Of a DNA stretch of 44,499 nt, positions 32,688 through 41,815 are shown piece after piece. Within the stretch, counting starts at the first letter, position 1. Every line of letters begins with the position of its first letter. The DNA is from Bacteroidales bacterium (GTDB lineage Bacteria; Bacteroidota; Bacteroidia; Bacteroidales; UBA932): assembly GCA_009774765.1 (NCBI GenBank), contig VSOK01000020.1, forward strand, positions 1 through 44,499, given 5' to 3'. Position numbers and translations under genes: made by a program. A model generated the notes under the pieces. It did not search any database and had not been told where the DNA came from. It saw only the letters and a program-made list of their open reading frames with translations.

Positions 32688-33890
32688 ATGAAACTGAACA
32701 AGATATTAATGATAGGAGGTCTGTCAGCCGCTATGTTTGGAGCAGTAGGATGCAGCGACTGGCTTGAACCCGAATCAATAAACAGGACCGACTACAACAG
32801 TGTCATAATGTCCGAGGAGGATGCGAAGTATTTTGAATCCCTCAGACAATGGAAACAGACTCCTGACCTTCCTCAGGTGTTCGTATGGTTCGACAGCTGG
32901 AGCGGAGCATCAAGAACAGGGGCGTCAAGCCTTTGCGGACTTCCTGACTCTGTCACTATCGCATCAAACTGGGGACTCCACGGTGCGGATACATCCAAAT
33001 TCGACCTCTCCCCTGAAAGGAAAGACGATATGGAGACTGTACAGAAAGTCAAAGGAACAAAGGTCGTGGTAACCTTCTTCTCAAGATTCCCCGGCGAAGG
33101 ACTTCCTAAGAGCAGATTCCCTCATTGGTATGATGAGAACGGGGAGTACATATATCTCCACAAGCCGACATCGGAAGTAAACACTACAGATGAGGAAATA
33201 GCGCGTCCGGCTATCAGAAGGTATGTTGAAGACCTTTACAAAGCCTGCATTGAAACAGGGTATGACGGATATGACTGGGACTACGAGCCGGGGTACGGAA
33301 TGGACGCCCCTGGAGGAAGCCTCTATACTCCATTCTATTACAACAGGACACAGCAGAAAATCTTCATAGAAGAACTTTCATACTGGTTCGGACGCGAGGC
33401 TATGAATCCTAACCGTGACCGCGGAGGACGCCCTATGCCGGAGAAAAGACTTCTTCTGCTTGTGGACGGCGCTGTCGGAATAGGATACGGAATGGATGAC
33501 AATTGGCTGTCATATTGTATTGACCACTTTGTACTTCAGGCTTACGGCGGAGGCTCGCTCAACTCAAGAGTAGGAGGCGTTGTAAGAGAAGTCTCCACCT
33601 GGATAGAGCAGGGTAAAATGACAGCGGAGGATGCAGTCAAGAGAACAATCCTTACAGAGAACTTCGAGTCATACGCCGGAACCGGAGGAGGATTCCTCAA
33701 TATGTCAAAATACATATACAAAGGCAGCTATAATGGTCAGGCAATGGATCAGCAAATCGGAGGCTGCGGTCTCTACCGTGTCGGATTCGACTTTGACAAA
33801 GGAACAAATGACTGGAAATTCCTTAACCAGGGCATAACCAATATTTTCAGAATCTACAGGGAAAGGCAGAACCAGACAGAAAACGAATAA
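32688..33890 (+). CDS. GH18 endo-beta-N-acetylglucosaminidase-like lipoprotein
   Basis: This 400-residue lipoprotein has Cys22 in AVGCSD. The GH18 active-site motif DGxDxDxE is complete: Asp193-Gly-Tyr-Asp196-Trp-Asp198-Tyr-Glu200, with Glu200 the expected acid. The strand before it, TKVVVTFFSRFPGEG, and the later strands KRLLLLVDGAVGIGYG and DHFVLQAYGGGS fit the TIM barrel. Enzymes of this lipoprotein group act as endo-beta-N-acetylglucosaminidases that cut the chitobiose core of N-glycans; chitinase activity is less likely because no chitin-binding parts are seen. It lies 19 bases after susD. It would free glycans from glycoproteins at the cell surface for SusC/SusD. Confidence 0.88.
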   Translation: MKLNKILMIGGLSAAMFGAVGCSDWLEPESINRTDYNSVIMSEEDAKYFESLRQWKQTPDLPQVFVWFDSWSGASRTGASSLCGLPDSVTIASNWGLHGADTSKFDLSPERKDDMETVQKVKGTKVVVTFFSRFPGEGLPKSRFPHWYDENGEYIYLHKPTSEVNTTDEEIARPAIRRYVEDLYKACIETGYDGYDWDYEPGYGMDAPGGSLYTPFYYNRTQQKIFIEELSYWFGREAMNPNRDRGGRPMPEKRLLLLVDGAVGIGYGMDDNWLSYCIDHFVLQAYGGGSLNSRVGGVVREVSTWIEQGKMTAEDAVKRTILTENFESYAGTGGGFLNMSKYIYKGSYNGQAMDQQIGGCGLYRVGFDFDKGTNDWKFLNQGITNIFRIYRERQNQTENE

Positions 33891-33926
33891 TCCCCGCAGA
33901 ACATAAATTAAAGTAATTCTATTAAT

Positions 33927-35084
33927 ATGAAACGTTTTGTTTTTATAATATCCGCACTGTCCGCTCTCTTCCTTACAGGATGCAACAATGCTGAGTATCA
34001 GCCGAAAAACAACATCCTCTATCTGTCAGATGCGGCACAGGGCACAAAATCAAGCACAGTGGAGAAATCAGGAGGGGTAGACCTTCCGATACTGGTGCGT
34101 CTTGCACAGAAAGCCACGGAAGACGTGGAAGTAAAGGTCAATTTCAATCCGGCAATTCTCGACCAGCTGAACAGTGCCGGAGGAACAGACTATCTTCACG
34201 TGGAAGAGGGACTCCTCCCCAAGGATGCTTCCGTTACAATTCCAGCGGGGGCAGTAAGTGCTTCCTACCAGCTTCATATCGATGATTTCGAGACGAACGG
34301 AGCTACATACGCCATTGCAGTACAGCTCGGAGATGTAGTCAGAGGCGGTGATATTCCGGTATCAAGCCAGCAGGGACACTACGTCTACGTCCTTTCTGAA
34401 CCTCTTATCGTATCCGTACCTGTGATGCAGCCGGCCGGAAGCGAGAAGGTCACAGCGGCACCTGCGGGAGACTGGGGAATCCAGACCGAGGACTGGACCA
34501 TCGAGGCATGGGTAAGGATGAACGGATTCAGCATCAACAACCAGGCTCTGTTTGACTCAGGAAACAGAGAGAAAGGATGCGAAATCTATATCCGTTTCGG
34601 TGACGCCAACAGTCCTTACAACTATCTTCAGGCGAAGATTCTCGGACACAACGGAATGGATTCCGCCAGAGATTTCGTCAAAGACACCTGGTATCATCTC
34701 GCTATCGTATGTACAAAGAGCGACAAGACCGTGCGCATATACAGGAACGGTGAGCTTATCATAAGTGAAGGAGTGACATATCCTGCAGACGGGATTGTAC
34801 ATATCAGCCATTTCGATATGATTTCAAGCAGCAGGCAATATTTCAGGAATGAATGTGCGATGAGCCAGGTACGACTCTGGAAAGTCGGCAGAACACAGCA
34901 GGAAATCCAGAACAATATGTACTTCTCTGTAAATGCAAAGAACCCTGACCTTATAGCATACTGGCCTATGGATGAGGGTGAAGGCACCACTTTCAAGGAT
35001 ATCACAGGCAACGGACACGATGCTACGACCGAATCTTCACTTGTAAGAAGGTGGGAGCACGACATACGCTTTGATGGTAAATAA
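33927..35084 (+). CDS. DUF1735 / LamG-like glycan-binding lipoprotein
   Basis: This 385-residue lipoprotein (lipobox LTGC, Cys19) has two parts. The first, about 25-160, looks like DUF1735: LPILVRLAQKATEDVEVKVN, YLHVEEGLLPKDASVTIPAG, YAIAVQLGDV. The second, about 175-385, is a concanavalin-type LamG fold: WTIEAWVRMNGFSINNQALFD, WYHLAIVCTKSDKTVRIYRNGE, MSQVRLWKVGRTQQEIQNNM and YWPMDEGEGTTFKDITGNGHDA. No catalytic residues are evident. It is the last gene of the PUL, 36 bases after GH18, and ends just before a strong terminator. Likely role: surface glycan-binding protein of this PUL. Confidence 0.85.
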   Translation: MKRFVFIISALSALFLTGCNNAEYQPKNNILYLSDAAQGTKSSTVEKSGGVDLPILVRLAQKATEDVEVKVNFNPAILDQLNSAGGTDYLHVEEGLLPKDASVTIPAGAVSASYQLHIDDFETNGATYAIAVQLGDVVRGGDIPVSSQQGHYVYVLSEPLIVSVPVMQPAGSEKVTAAPAGDWGIQTEDWTIEAWVRMNGFSINNQALFDSGNREKGCEIYIRFGDANSPYNYLQAKILGHNGMDSARDFVKDTWYHLAIVCTKSDKTVRIYRNGELIISEGVTYPADGIVHISHFDMISSSRQYFRNECAMSQVRLWKVGRTQQEIQNNMYFSVNAKNPDLIAYWPMDEGEGTTFKDITGNGHDATTESSLVRRWEHDIRFDGK

Positions 35085-35111
35085 AAGTAATCAAGGCTTC
35101 GGGCTTGATGA

Positions 35112-35144
35112 GAGGACGGCTAAAAAGTCGTCCTCTTTTGTTTT
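35112..35144 (+). terminator. Intrinsic terminator of the GH18 PUL
   Basis: A 10-bp stem (35112-35121 with 35126-35135, one G-T pair) around an AAAA loop is followed by TTTTGTTTT. It lies 27 bases after the LamG gene stop. Confidence 0.88.
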
Positions 35145-35173
35145 GTTCCCGATGGAGACTCAAAGGAATGTTT

Positions 35174-35181
35174 TAACTTTG
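35174..35181 (+). promoter_or_regulatory. -7 element of the GH43 gene
   Basis: TAACTTTG matches TAnnTTTG and lies 35 bases upstream of the GH43 start, after the terminator. The GH43 gene thus seems to have its own promoter. Confidence 0.5.
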
Positions 35182-35216
35182 CAGGGTCAAAAACTTATCC
35201 ACTACAAAATCACACT

Positions 35217-36275
35217 ATGATGGTTAGAAAAACAATTTTTAATGCCATTGCCGCCTCGATGGTCATTATGGCGGCATACGGATGCACGGACAGCAGGAAG
35301 ACATCAGGAAATCCCGTATTCCCGGGATGGTATGCAGACCCGGAAGGAGCTGTATTCGGCGATGAATTCTGGATATTCCCTACCCTCTCGGACCTTTATG
35401 CCGCCCCGGGAGAGGAAATGCCTGAATATCCGACACACAAGACAGCTGCAATCAACCAGACATACAACATCCAGACATATTTTGACGCCTTTTCATCCAA
35501 GGACCTTGTGCACTGGACCAAACACCCCAAAGTCCTTACAGCGGAAAATGTCTCGTGGGCGGAATATGCTATGTGGGCACCGGCCATACTTGAGCACAAT
35601 GGTAAATATTATCTGTTTTTCGGAGCCAACGACATACAGAACAATTCACAGACAGGAGGTATCGGAGTAGCAGTGGCCGACAGGCCTGAAGGTCCGTACA
35701 AGGACGCATTGGGCAGACCGCTTATCGGAGAGATAATCGGAGGCGCACAGCCGATCGACCAGTTCGTGTTCCGTGATGACGACGGCACTCATTATATGTA
35801 CTATGGAGGATGGGGGCATTGCAATATGGTCAAAATGTCTGATGACCTTCTGAGCATAAGCACATTCGATGACGGCGACAAATACAAGGAAGTGACCCCA
35901 GAGAACTATGTCGAAGGACCTTTTATGTTCAAACGCAACGGAAAATACTATTTCATGTGGAGCGAGGGAGGCTGGGGAGGCCCGCACTATTCTGTGGCAT
36001 ACGCAATCGCGGACTCTCCTTTCGGACCGTTTGAACGTATAGGCAAAATCCTTCAGCAGGATCCCGACGTAGCTACAGGAGCAGGCCACCACTCTGTAAT
36101 CAAAGTCCCTGGACGCGACGAATATTATATAGTATATCACCGCAGACCACTCGGACATACTCACTTCAACCACAGACATGTCTGCATAGACAAGATGGAA
36201 TTCGACGAGGATGGCTTCATCAAGCCTGTAAAGATGACATTTGAAGGAGTAGGCAAAGTCAGAATACGCAAATAG
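35217..36275 (+). CDS. GH43 family glycosidase, lipoprotein
   Basis: This 352-residue protein has the five-bladed propeller pattern of GH43 with the three acidic catalytic positions: Asp41 in FPGWYADPE (base), Asp181 in PIDQFVFRDDDG (modulator) and Glu233 in YVEGPFMFKRNGKYYFMWSEG (acid). HW near 100 (SKDLVHWTKHP) and RRPLGHTH near the end also fit. The N-terminal signal ends with AAYGC (Cys23), so it is a lipoprotein. GH43 enzymes cut arabinose, xylose or galactofuranose residues; I cannot choose among them. It has its own promoter but sits between the GH18 PUL and the GH20 operon, so it may act on side sugars of the same glycan. A second ATG at 35220 is an alternative start. Confidence 0.87.
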   Translation: MMVRKTIFNAIAASMVIMAAYGCTDSRKTSGNPVFPGWYADPEGAVFGDEFWIFPTLSDLYAAPGEEMPEYPTHKTAAINQTYNIQTYFDAFSSKDLVHWTKHPKVLTAENVSWAEYAMWAPAILEHNGKYYLFFGANDIQNNSQTGGIGVAVADRPEGPYKDALGRPLIGEIIGGAQPIDQFVFRDDDGTHYMYYGGWGHCNMVKMSDDLLSISTFDDGDKYKEVTPENYVEGPFMFKRNGKYYFMWSEGGWGGPHYSVAYAIADSPFGPFERIGKILQQDPDVATGAGHHSVIKVPGRDEYYIVYHRRPLGHTHFNHRHVCIDKMEFDEDGFIKPVKMTFEGVGKVRIRK

Positions 36276-36279
36276 CCTT

Positions 36280-36329
36280 CAGAATAAAAAATCCGGGACG
36301 CATCTGAGCATCCCGGATTTTTTATTCTG
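36280..36329. terminator. Bidirectional intrinsic terminator between GH43 and GH20
   Basis: A perfect 19-bp stem (36280-36298 with 36311-36329) encloses a 12-base loop. It carries a run of A on one arm and T on the other, so it works for the plus-strand GH43 gene and the minus-strand GH20 gene. The two genes are convergent, 67 bases apart. Confidence 0.9.
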
Positions 36330-36342
36330 CAAATTCTCAAGT

Positions 36343-38667
36343 CTATCTTACGATGATTTCATCCGCGAAGGTGAATCCTTTACGTCCCCTGGCACCGTGC
36401 CAGTCTGGAATGGAAGGAAGAGTCGTGGAAGTCACCCTGATATATCTGGCAGAAGTCTCAGGGAAATCCACCGTATATTCCTTGAGTCCGTCAGGGTCAT
36501 TCGGACCCTCAGCCTCCATCACGATACGTCCCGCCTCCATGAATATCACATTGTCATCAGAAATCTGTACGACCACATCAAGAGGATTGAAAATGTCCTC
36601 GCCTTTCTGTACCATTGTTCCGAGTGTCACGCTTGAATACGGAGTCTTGCCGTCCATCTCGATCGTCACATCGACAGGTGTGCCGAACCATCCGACCCAC
36701 AGGCCTGTGGCGTACGAGAATGTACCGCGGACTCCATCCACCAGTGACCATGGAGCACCGTACCTGTACTTCGGAAGCGGCTCGGAATTCAAGGTTACCG
36801 GTCTTCCCATAGCCTTGTTCTGCACAAACTCCTGAACGTATGTCCTGGTCTTCATATTTCCCCTGATTACAATGGCTTTCAGAGTGCATCCTTCATATAT
36901 GTCAATAGGGCCGGTGTAAAGTTTGGAATCAACGTCAGGCTCACTGCCGTCAAGAGTATATCTTATAGGAGCATCCCCCTGGGTTGAAAGTGTCACTTCG
37001 ACGCAGTTCTTCTTCCGGTTCACATTTATCTCGCTGAGCACTTCATAGACAGTCTTGGCATAATTGTACCCCATCTCGTCATAAATGTCGACAATATGCG
37101 AAAGAGAGGAAAGGAAACGCTCCCAGTTCCTGTTCTCAGGCATAGTCCACTGCACTTCGCTCAAAGCGGCAGCCCTCGGAAGAAGCATATATTCCAGATG
37201 GTCATTATCAGCAATGTATTCCGTCCACATATTCGCCTGCACGCCGAGAATATGCTTTCTGGCCTCGCTGTCCATATCATCCGTAAACGGCTCGTATGAA
37301 TATACCTTTTCAATCGGCACATAGCCTCCTATTCCGAACGGCTCATGTTCAGTATCCTTGGCCTGATAATAGTCAAGATAGAAATGGCTTGTCGGGGTCA
37401 TAATGGCATCGTGTCCGGCCTTTGCGGCGGCCACGCCGCCTTCACTGCCTCTCCAGGACATCACGGTAGCATTCTCGGAAAGTTCCCCTTCCAGGATTTC
37501 ATCCCATCCGATGACCTTGCGTCCCCTTTCATTGAGGAATTTTTCGATACGTGCGGTAACATAGCTCTGCAGATAATGCTCGGCTTTGAACTCGTCATCG
37601 TCCTTCAGGCCGAGAGCCTTGATTCTGGCCTGGCAATGAGGACATTTTTCCCAGCGAACCTTAGGGCATTCATCGCCTCCGATGTGTATATATTCTGAAG
37701 GGAAAAGCTCCAGAACCTCCTCAAGGACTCCCTCAAGGAACTCGAATGTATCTTCTTTGCCTACACAGAGCACATCGTCAGCTATACCCCATCGTCCCCA
37801 CACCTCGTACGGGCCTCCGGTGCATCCCAAAGACGGATAGGCTGTCAATGCTGCAAGCATGTGTCCAGGAAGGTCGATTTCAGGGACTACTGTAATACCT
37901 TTAGCCTCGGCATATCTGACAACATCACGTATCTGGTCCTGAGTATAATATCCTCCGTAAGGAACTCCGTCATACTGCTCCCAGTTCTTTTTGACGACAG
38001 TACCCTTCCTTATCGAACCTACCTCCGTAAGACGTGGATATTTTTTGATTTCAATCCTCCAGCCCTGGTCATCGGTAAGATGCCAATGGAAACTGTTCAT
38101 CTTGTGAAGCTCCATCAGGTCAATATATTTCTTGACCTCATCTATTGTGAAGAAATGCCTTGAGACATCAAGGTGAAGACCTCTGTAGCTGAATCTCGGA
38201 GCATCATTTATTTCAGCGCACTGCAGAGTCCATTTCTTGTCCGCAGCCTGATTGTCACCGAATATCTCTACCGGAAGCATCTGTTTCAGAGTCTGGATGG
38301 CATAATTGAAGCCTCTGAACGAAGAAGCTCTGACTTCCACAGCCTTACGTCCTACAGCCAGACCATAGGCTTCCTCGGCAAAGGAATTGTCGACAATGAA
38401 AATGAATCCTTCCTTCAACTCTCCCTCCGAAACCGTACTCTCTTTTCCCGAAGCGGCAGAAAGACGTGCCGCGAAGCCTTTTATGGCATCCGCAGCCAGA
38501 AGGTCCATACCAGGGCTATAGCTGAACTTCGCTCCGGCAGCATCAAAATGACCTGACTTTACCGTTATTTCATTCGGAAGCGGCACGACCTCAAGGGACT
38601 CGCTGCCGGTCCTGCAGCAGGAAGCAAGGGACAATGCGCCCGCAAGCATAATGTAGATAAATCTCAT
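36343..38667 (-). CDS. GH20 beta-N-acetylhexosaminidase lipoprotein with C-terminal accessory domains
   Basis: This 774-residue enzyme removes terminal beta-linked GlcNAc/GalNAc by substrate-assisted catalysis. The lipobox ends LASC (Cys17). A GH20b-like domain (about 25-150) precedes the catalytic barrel with FSYRGLHLDVSRHFF, FHWHLTDDQGWRIEIKKYP and the catalytic pair Asp332-Glu333 in IHIGGDECPK. MSWRGSEGG and HFYLDYYQ (substrate binding) follow. A chitobiase C-terminal-like module is at about 545-610 (APIRYTLDGSEPDVDSKLYTG). An F5/8 type C-like module with SLVDGVRG and ARYIRVTSTTLP lies at about 625-774. It is the second gene of the GH20 operon, 30 bases after its paralogue, and is terminated by the bidirectional hairpin. 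Confidence 0.95.
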   Translation of the reverse strand: MRFIYIMLAGALSLASCCRTGSESLEVVPLPNEITVKSGHFDAAGAKFSYSPGMDLLAADAIKGFAARLSAASGKESTVSEGELKEGFIFIVDNSFAEEAYGLAVGRKAVEVRASSFRGFNYAIQTLKQMLPVEIFGDNQAADKKWTLQCAEINDAPRFSYRGLHLDVSRHFFTIDEVKKYIDLMELHKMNSFHWHLTDDQGWRIEIKKYPRLTEVGSIRKGTVVKKNWEQYDGVPYGGYYTQDQIRDVVRYAEAKGITVVPEIDLPGHMLAALTAYPSLGCTGGPYEVWGRWGIADDVLCVGKEDTFEFLEGVLEEVLELFPSEYIHIGGDECPKVRWEKCPHCQARIKALGLKDDDEFKAEHYLQSYVTARIEKFLNERGRKVIGWDEILEGELSENATVMSWRGSEGGVAAAKAGHDAIMTPTSHFYLDYYQAKDTEHEPFGIGGYVPIEKVYSYEPFTDDMDSEARKHILGVQANMWTEYIADNDHLEYMLLPRAAALSEVQWTMPENRNWERFLSSLSHIVDIYDEMGYNYAKTVYEVLSEINVNRKKNCVEVTLSTQGDAPIRYTLDGSEPDVDSKLYTGPIDIYEGCTLKAIVIRGNMKTRTYVQEFVQNKAMGRPVTLNSEPLPKYRYGAPWSLVDGVRGTFSYATGLWVGWFGTPVDVTIEMDGKTPYSSVTLGTMVQKGEDIFNPLDVVVQISDDNVIFMEAGRIVMEAEGPNDPDGLKEYTVDFPETSARYIRVTSTTLPSIPDWHGARGRKGFTFADEIIVR

Positions 38668-38697
38668 AAATTCTGTTTTATTAATTATGTATCAGTG

Positions 38698-40629
38698 TCA
38701 GTTTACAATTATTTCGTCAAGGAACAGCCATCCTCCAGGCACTCCGCCCTGCCTTGCGACATAGCGTATATAACGGGTCTCAATGTCGCATAATGTGTCA
38801 AAGCTGCGGAAAAGAAGGTCCGGACACTTTACTGAAACATCATTCCATATCTCAGATATAAGCCCGAACTCAGCCCCGTCCCTGGAAACATAAATTTCAA
38901 CTTTCTCCGGCATAAAGATATACGGTCCCGCAAGCTGCATAAAGGTAGCTCCGACATAATGCACCGGAGTCACCTCGCCCAGATCTACAGTCACGTCAAC
39001 ATCCGAAAGGAATCCCTGCCAGCGTCCGTCGCTGTTGGACCATCCTCCGGCCACACCGTCTGTCAAAGAAGTCTCCCCGGAAGCGGGATAGGACATATTT
39101 ATCGGTTGATTGTATTTTACGGACGCGCCGACAGCCTTATGCTTCAGACCGCTCTGTGCGAGTTTCCTTTCACCATATTCATTTTCCAGACAGAATGTGG
39201 AATATCCGTCCTCGCGCATACGCTCCAGTACAGGCATCACCCTCTTTCTGAAACTGTCATAATCCCTGTTCCCTCGGCTGCTCCAGCCTGTCTCCGCAAG
39301 AGCGATGGCCCTCGGCCAGTACATATATTCGGCGTGCTGGTCTGACGGGATATATTCCGACCACAGATTGGCCTGTACCCCAATAAGATGATCAAGGGAT
39401 TCCTTCGGCATAGTCACGTCCTCCGGCTCATATCCATATACAATCTCAAGCGGGAGATAGCCTCCTATCGACTCCGGTTCACGGAACGGCGCGTCCTGGG
39501 CGTGGTCCAGGTAGCAGAAATTCCCCGGGCACATAATGACGTCATGTCCCATAGCCATAGACTCTATCCCCCCTTGGGTTCCGCGCCAGGACATCACAGT
39601 CGCGCCGGGAGCAAGCCCTCCGTCAAGAATCTCGTCCCATCCGATTATCTTACGGCCTTTTGAGGAGACAAATTCACTGATACGGTGTATCATATAGCTC
39701 TGGAGTTCATCCACATCTCCGAGGTTTTCCTCACGCATACGCTTCTGACAGTCCGGACAGGTCTTCCACAATCCCTTACCGGCCTCGTCACCTCCTATAT
39801 GGATATACTCCGACGGGAAAAGTTCAATGACTTCAGAGAGCACCGTCTCCAGAAACTCAAATGTCTTTTCCTTTCCGGGACAGAAGTCAGCCTGCTTATA
39901 TGGAAGTCCGCTGCATCCGAGTTCCGGATATGCGGCAAGCACTTCTTCGCTATGGCCTGGCATCTCTATCTCCGGAATCACTTCAATATGCCTCTGATGT
40001 GCATATTCTATGATTTCCCTGATGTCATCCTTGGTATAATATCCTCCGTACGCTCCTGCCGAACCTTCCTCGGCATAATGTCTGTCTGCAGTCCACCAGT
40101 CCTTCCAGATCTGCTGGGGTCTCCAGGCGGCAAATTCGGTCAGACGCGGATAGGCATCAATCTGAAGCCTCCATCCAGCCCCGTCAGTCAGGTGAAGATG
40201 CATACGGTTCATCTTGAAAGACGCCATCGCATCAATCTGCTTCTTAAGAAATTCAACGCTTCGGAAATGACGGGAGACATCAAAGTGCATTCCCCTGTAA
40301 CGGAACCTCGGACTGTCATTTATTTCACAGCACAATATTTCCTTGATCCGGCCGCCACGTGTCATCTGGTCAAGGGTCTGGAAAGCATAAAAGATTCCGG
40401 CATCCCCCGAAGCCTTTATTTTGACACCGTTGCGGGTGATCTTCATAGAGTATGCCTCCGGACAGGACATCGCGGAGCGCACGACTTTGACAGAAGGTTC
40501 TTCCTTAAAACGATAAGTGCCGCCTGTCAATGTATATTCAGACGGTACAGGAATTATGGCCTCTGGAGTCTGCGCGCCGAGTTCGGCAGCCGCAATGACA
40601 AGCAGGCATAAAGGCAATAAAAATTTCAT
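38698..40629 (-). CDS. GH20 beta-N-acetylhexosaminidase, secreted, with F5/8 C-like domain
   Basis: This 643-residue GH20 enzyme has a cleavable signal (about residues 1-20, AELGAQ) and no lipobox, so unlike its neighbour it should be periplasmic. The catalytic domain has FRYRGMHFDVSRHFR, MHLHLTDGAGWRLQIDAYP and the catalytic pair Asp281-Glu282 in IHIGGDEAGK. VMSWRGTQGG and NFCYLDHAQ follow. The C-terminus (about 500-643) carries an F5/8 type C-like fold: SLTDGVAGGWSNSDGRWQGF, ETRYIRYVARQGGVPGGWLFLDE. It lacks the chitobiase-like module of the gene downstream. A -7 element is 26 bases upstream. The pair likely trims GlcNAc from glycans released by the GH18 enzyme nearby. Confidence 0.95.
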   Translation of the reverse strand: MKFLLPLCLLVIAAAELGAQTPEAIIPVPSEYTLTGGTYRFKEEPSVKVVRSAMSCPEAYSMKITRNGVKIKASGDAGIFYAFQTLDQMTRGGRIKEILCCEINDSPRFRYRGMHFDVSRHFRSVEFLKKQIDAMASFKMNRMHLHLTDGAGWRLQIDAYPRLTEFAAWRPQQIWKDWWTADRHYAEEGSAGAYGGYYTKDDIREIIEYAHQRHIEVIPEIEMPGHSEEVLAAYPELGCSGLPYKQADFCPGKEKTFEFLETVLSEVIELFPSEYIHIGGDEAGKGLWKTCPDCQKRMREENLGDVDELQSYMIHRISEFVSSKGRKIIGWDEILDGGLAPGATVMSWRGTQGGIESMAMGHDVIMCPGNFCYLDHAQDAPFREPESIGGYLPLEIVYGYEPEDVTMPKESLDHLIGVQANLWSEYIPSDQHAEYMYWPRAIALAETGWSSRGNRDYDSFRKRVMPVLERMREDGYSTFCLENEYGERKLAQSGLKHKAVGASVKYNQPINMSYPASGETSLTDGVAGGWSNSDGRWQGFLSDVDVTVDLGEVTPVHYVGATFMQLAGPYIFMPEKVEIYVSRDGAEFGLISEIWNDVSVKCPDLLFRSFDTLCDIETRYIRYVARQGGVPGGWLFLDEIIVN

Positions 40630-40654
40630 ATTGTTTACGTAAATTCAATCTCTA

Positions 40655-40662
40655 CAAAGATA
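40655..40662 (-). promoter_or_regulatory. -7 element of the GH20 operon
   Basis: The minus strand reads TATCTTTG (TAnnTTTG), 26 bases upstream of the first GH20 gene. No good -33 TTTG at 19-20 bases. Confidence 0.5.
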
Positions 40663-40702
40663 AGGATTTATCTATGCATATCAGCAGAAATGCCACTAAA
40701 TT

Positions 40703-40743
40703 TACATAAAACAGAAATGGCCGCCGTTATACGGCAGCCATTT
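40703..40743 (-). terminator. Terminator of the rplM-rpsI-rpsB-tsf operon
   Basis: AAATGGC (40715-40721) pairs with GCCATTT (40737-40743). An inner GCCG-TTATA-CGGC stem continues the hairpin after one unpaired base on each side. On the minus strand it is followed by CTGTTTTATG. It lies 36 bases after the tsf stop. Confidence 0.65.
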
Positions 40744-40779
40744 CATTGGATATCTATAAGACCAGTGACTGTGATTTTA

Positions 40780-41775
40780 TTAGTCGTTGAGGGATATACG
40801 TTTGAACGTAAGCACTTTAGCCTCTTTGTCAGATGCTGCAATGACATCCTTTACGGAAGTCTTGCCGTCACCCATCTGGTACTCCTGCTCCTCAAGAGTG
40901 TTCTCCTTGAAGAATTTTGCAAGACGTCCGTTGGCGATATTGCTTATCATCTGCTCAGGAAGGTTTGCGGCCTTCTCTGCAGAAACGGTCTTGATAATCT
41001 CACGTGCCTTGTCAGCCTGCTCCTGTGTAAGCCAGCCTTTTGACATATTGGACTCGATGTGAGCCTCGCTGTCAACGTGTGCAGGGTTGATTCCTGCTTT
41101 GTTGAGAGCTGAATCAACAGCTTTCTTCACAAGCTCCTCTTTTGTCTTCTCGACAGCTACAGTAAGCTCATTGTCGATTACATTCTGAGGAACGGCCTCT
41201 TTGTTCACAGCTACAGGGTTCATTGAAGCCACCTGCATAGCAACACCTTTTGCGATGTCTGAGGCAACCTCCTTGTTGAATCCGACGATAGCTCCGAGCT
41301 TTCCGTTGATAGCGTGGATATATGCAGAGATATAAGGAGCATCGATCTTCTCATATCCTACAAGGACGTGCTTCTCTCCTGTCTTTCCGGTCTGCTCTGT
41401 AATAGCTGCCTCCACTGTCCTTCCGTCTGCAAGCACACAAGCCTTGAGAGCTTCTGTGTCAGCCGGGAAATTCTGGATTGCAGTCTCAGCGATAGCCTGT
41501 GCAAGATCCTGGAATTCAGCATTCTTTGAGACGAAGTCGGTTTCGCATCCAAGGCATACGATAATAGCTTTGCCACCATCCACCTTAGCCACGACTGCTC
41601 CTTCAGTAGTCTCGCGGTCTGCCCTTTTTGCGGCAACCAGCTTACCTTTCTCACGAATGATTTCCTGAGCCCTGTTGAAGTCTCCGTTGGCCTCGACAAG
41701 AGCTTTCTTGCAGTCCATCATACCGGCACCGGTCATTTGACGTAGTTTTGCAACGTCAGCTGCTTTAATCTCCAT
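40780..41775 (-). CDS. tsf: Translation elongation factor EF-Ts
   Basis: This 331-residue protein is EF-Ts, the nucleotide exchange factor for EF-Tu. The N-terminal UBA-like part has KLRQMTGAGMMDCKKALVEA (residues 11-30). Then come ETDFVSKN (the EF-Tu contact motif), HIHAINGKLGAIVGF-like YIHAINGKLGAIVG, VAMQVASMNP, and the C-terminal coiled region (NISNIANGRLAKFFKENTL-like). I used ATG 41775; a TTG three codons upstream is less likely. It follows rpsB with a 40-base gap, the usual rpsB-tsf order. Confidence 0.97.
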   Translation of the reverse strand: MEIKAADVAKLRQMTGAGMMDCKKALVEANGDFNRAQEIIREKGKLVAAKRADRETTEGAVVAKVDGGKAIIVCLGCETDFVSKNAEFQDLAQAIAETAIQNFPADTEALKACVLADGRTVEAAITEQTGKTGEKHVLVGYEKIDAPYISAYIHAINGKLGAIVGFNKEVASDIAKGVAMQVASMNPVAVNKEAVPQNVIDNELTVAVEKTKEELVKKAVDSALNKAGINPAHVDSEAHIESNMSKGWLTQEQADKAREIIKTVSAEKAANLPEQMISNIANGRLAKFFKENTLEEQEYQMGDGKTSVKDVIAASDKEAKVLTFKRISLND

Positions 41776-41815
41776 TTTATTCAATGTTAAATGTTAATAC
41801 CCTTCAAAGCAAGGA

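Noticed and set aside
39685..40611. 308-codon open frame opposite the second GH20
   Set aside because: Antisense shadow of a clear GH20 enzyme; no family features of its own.
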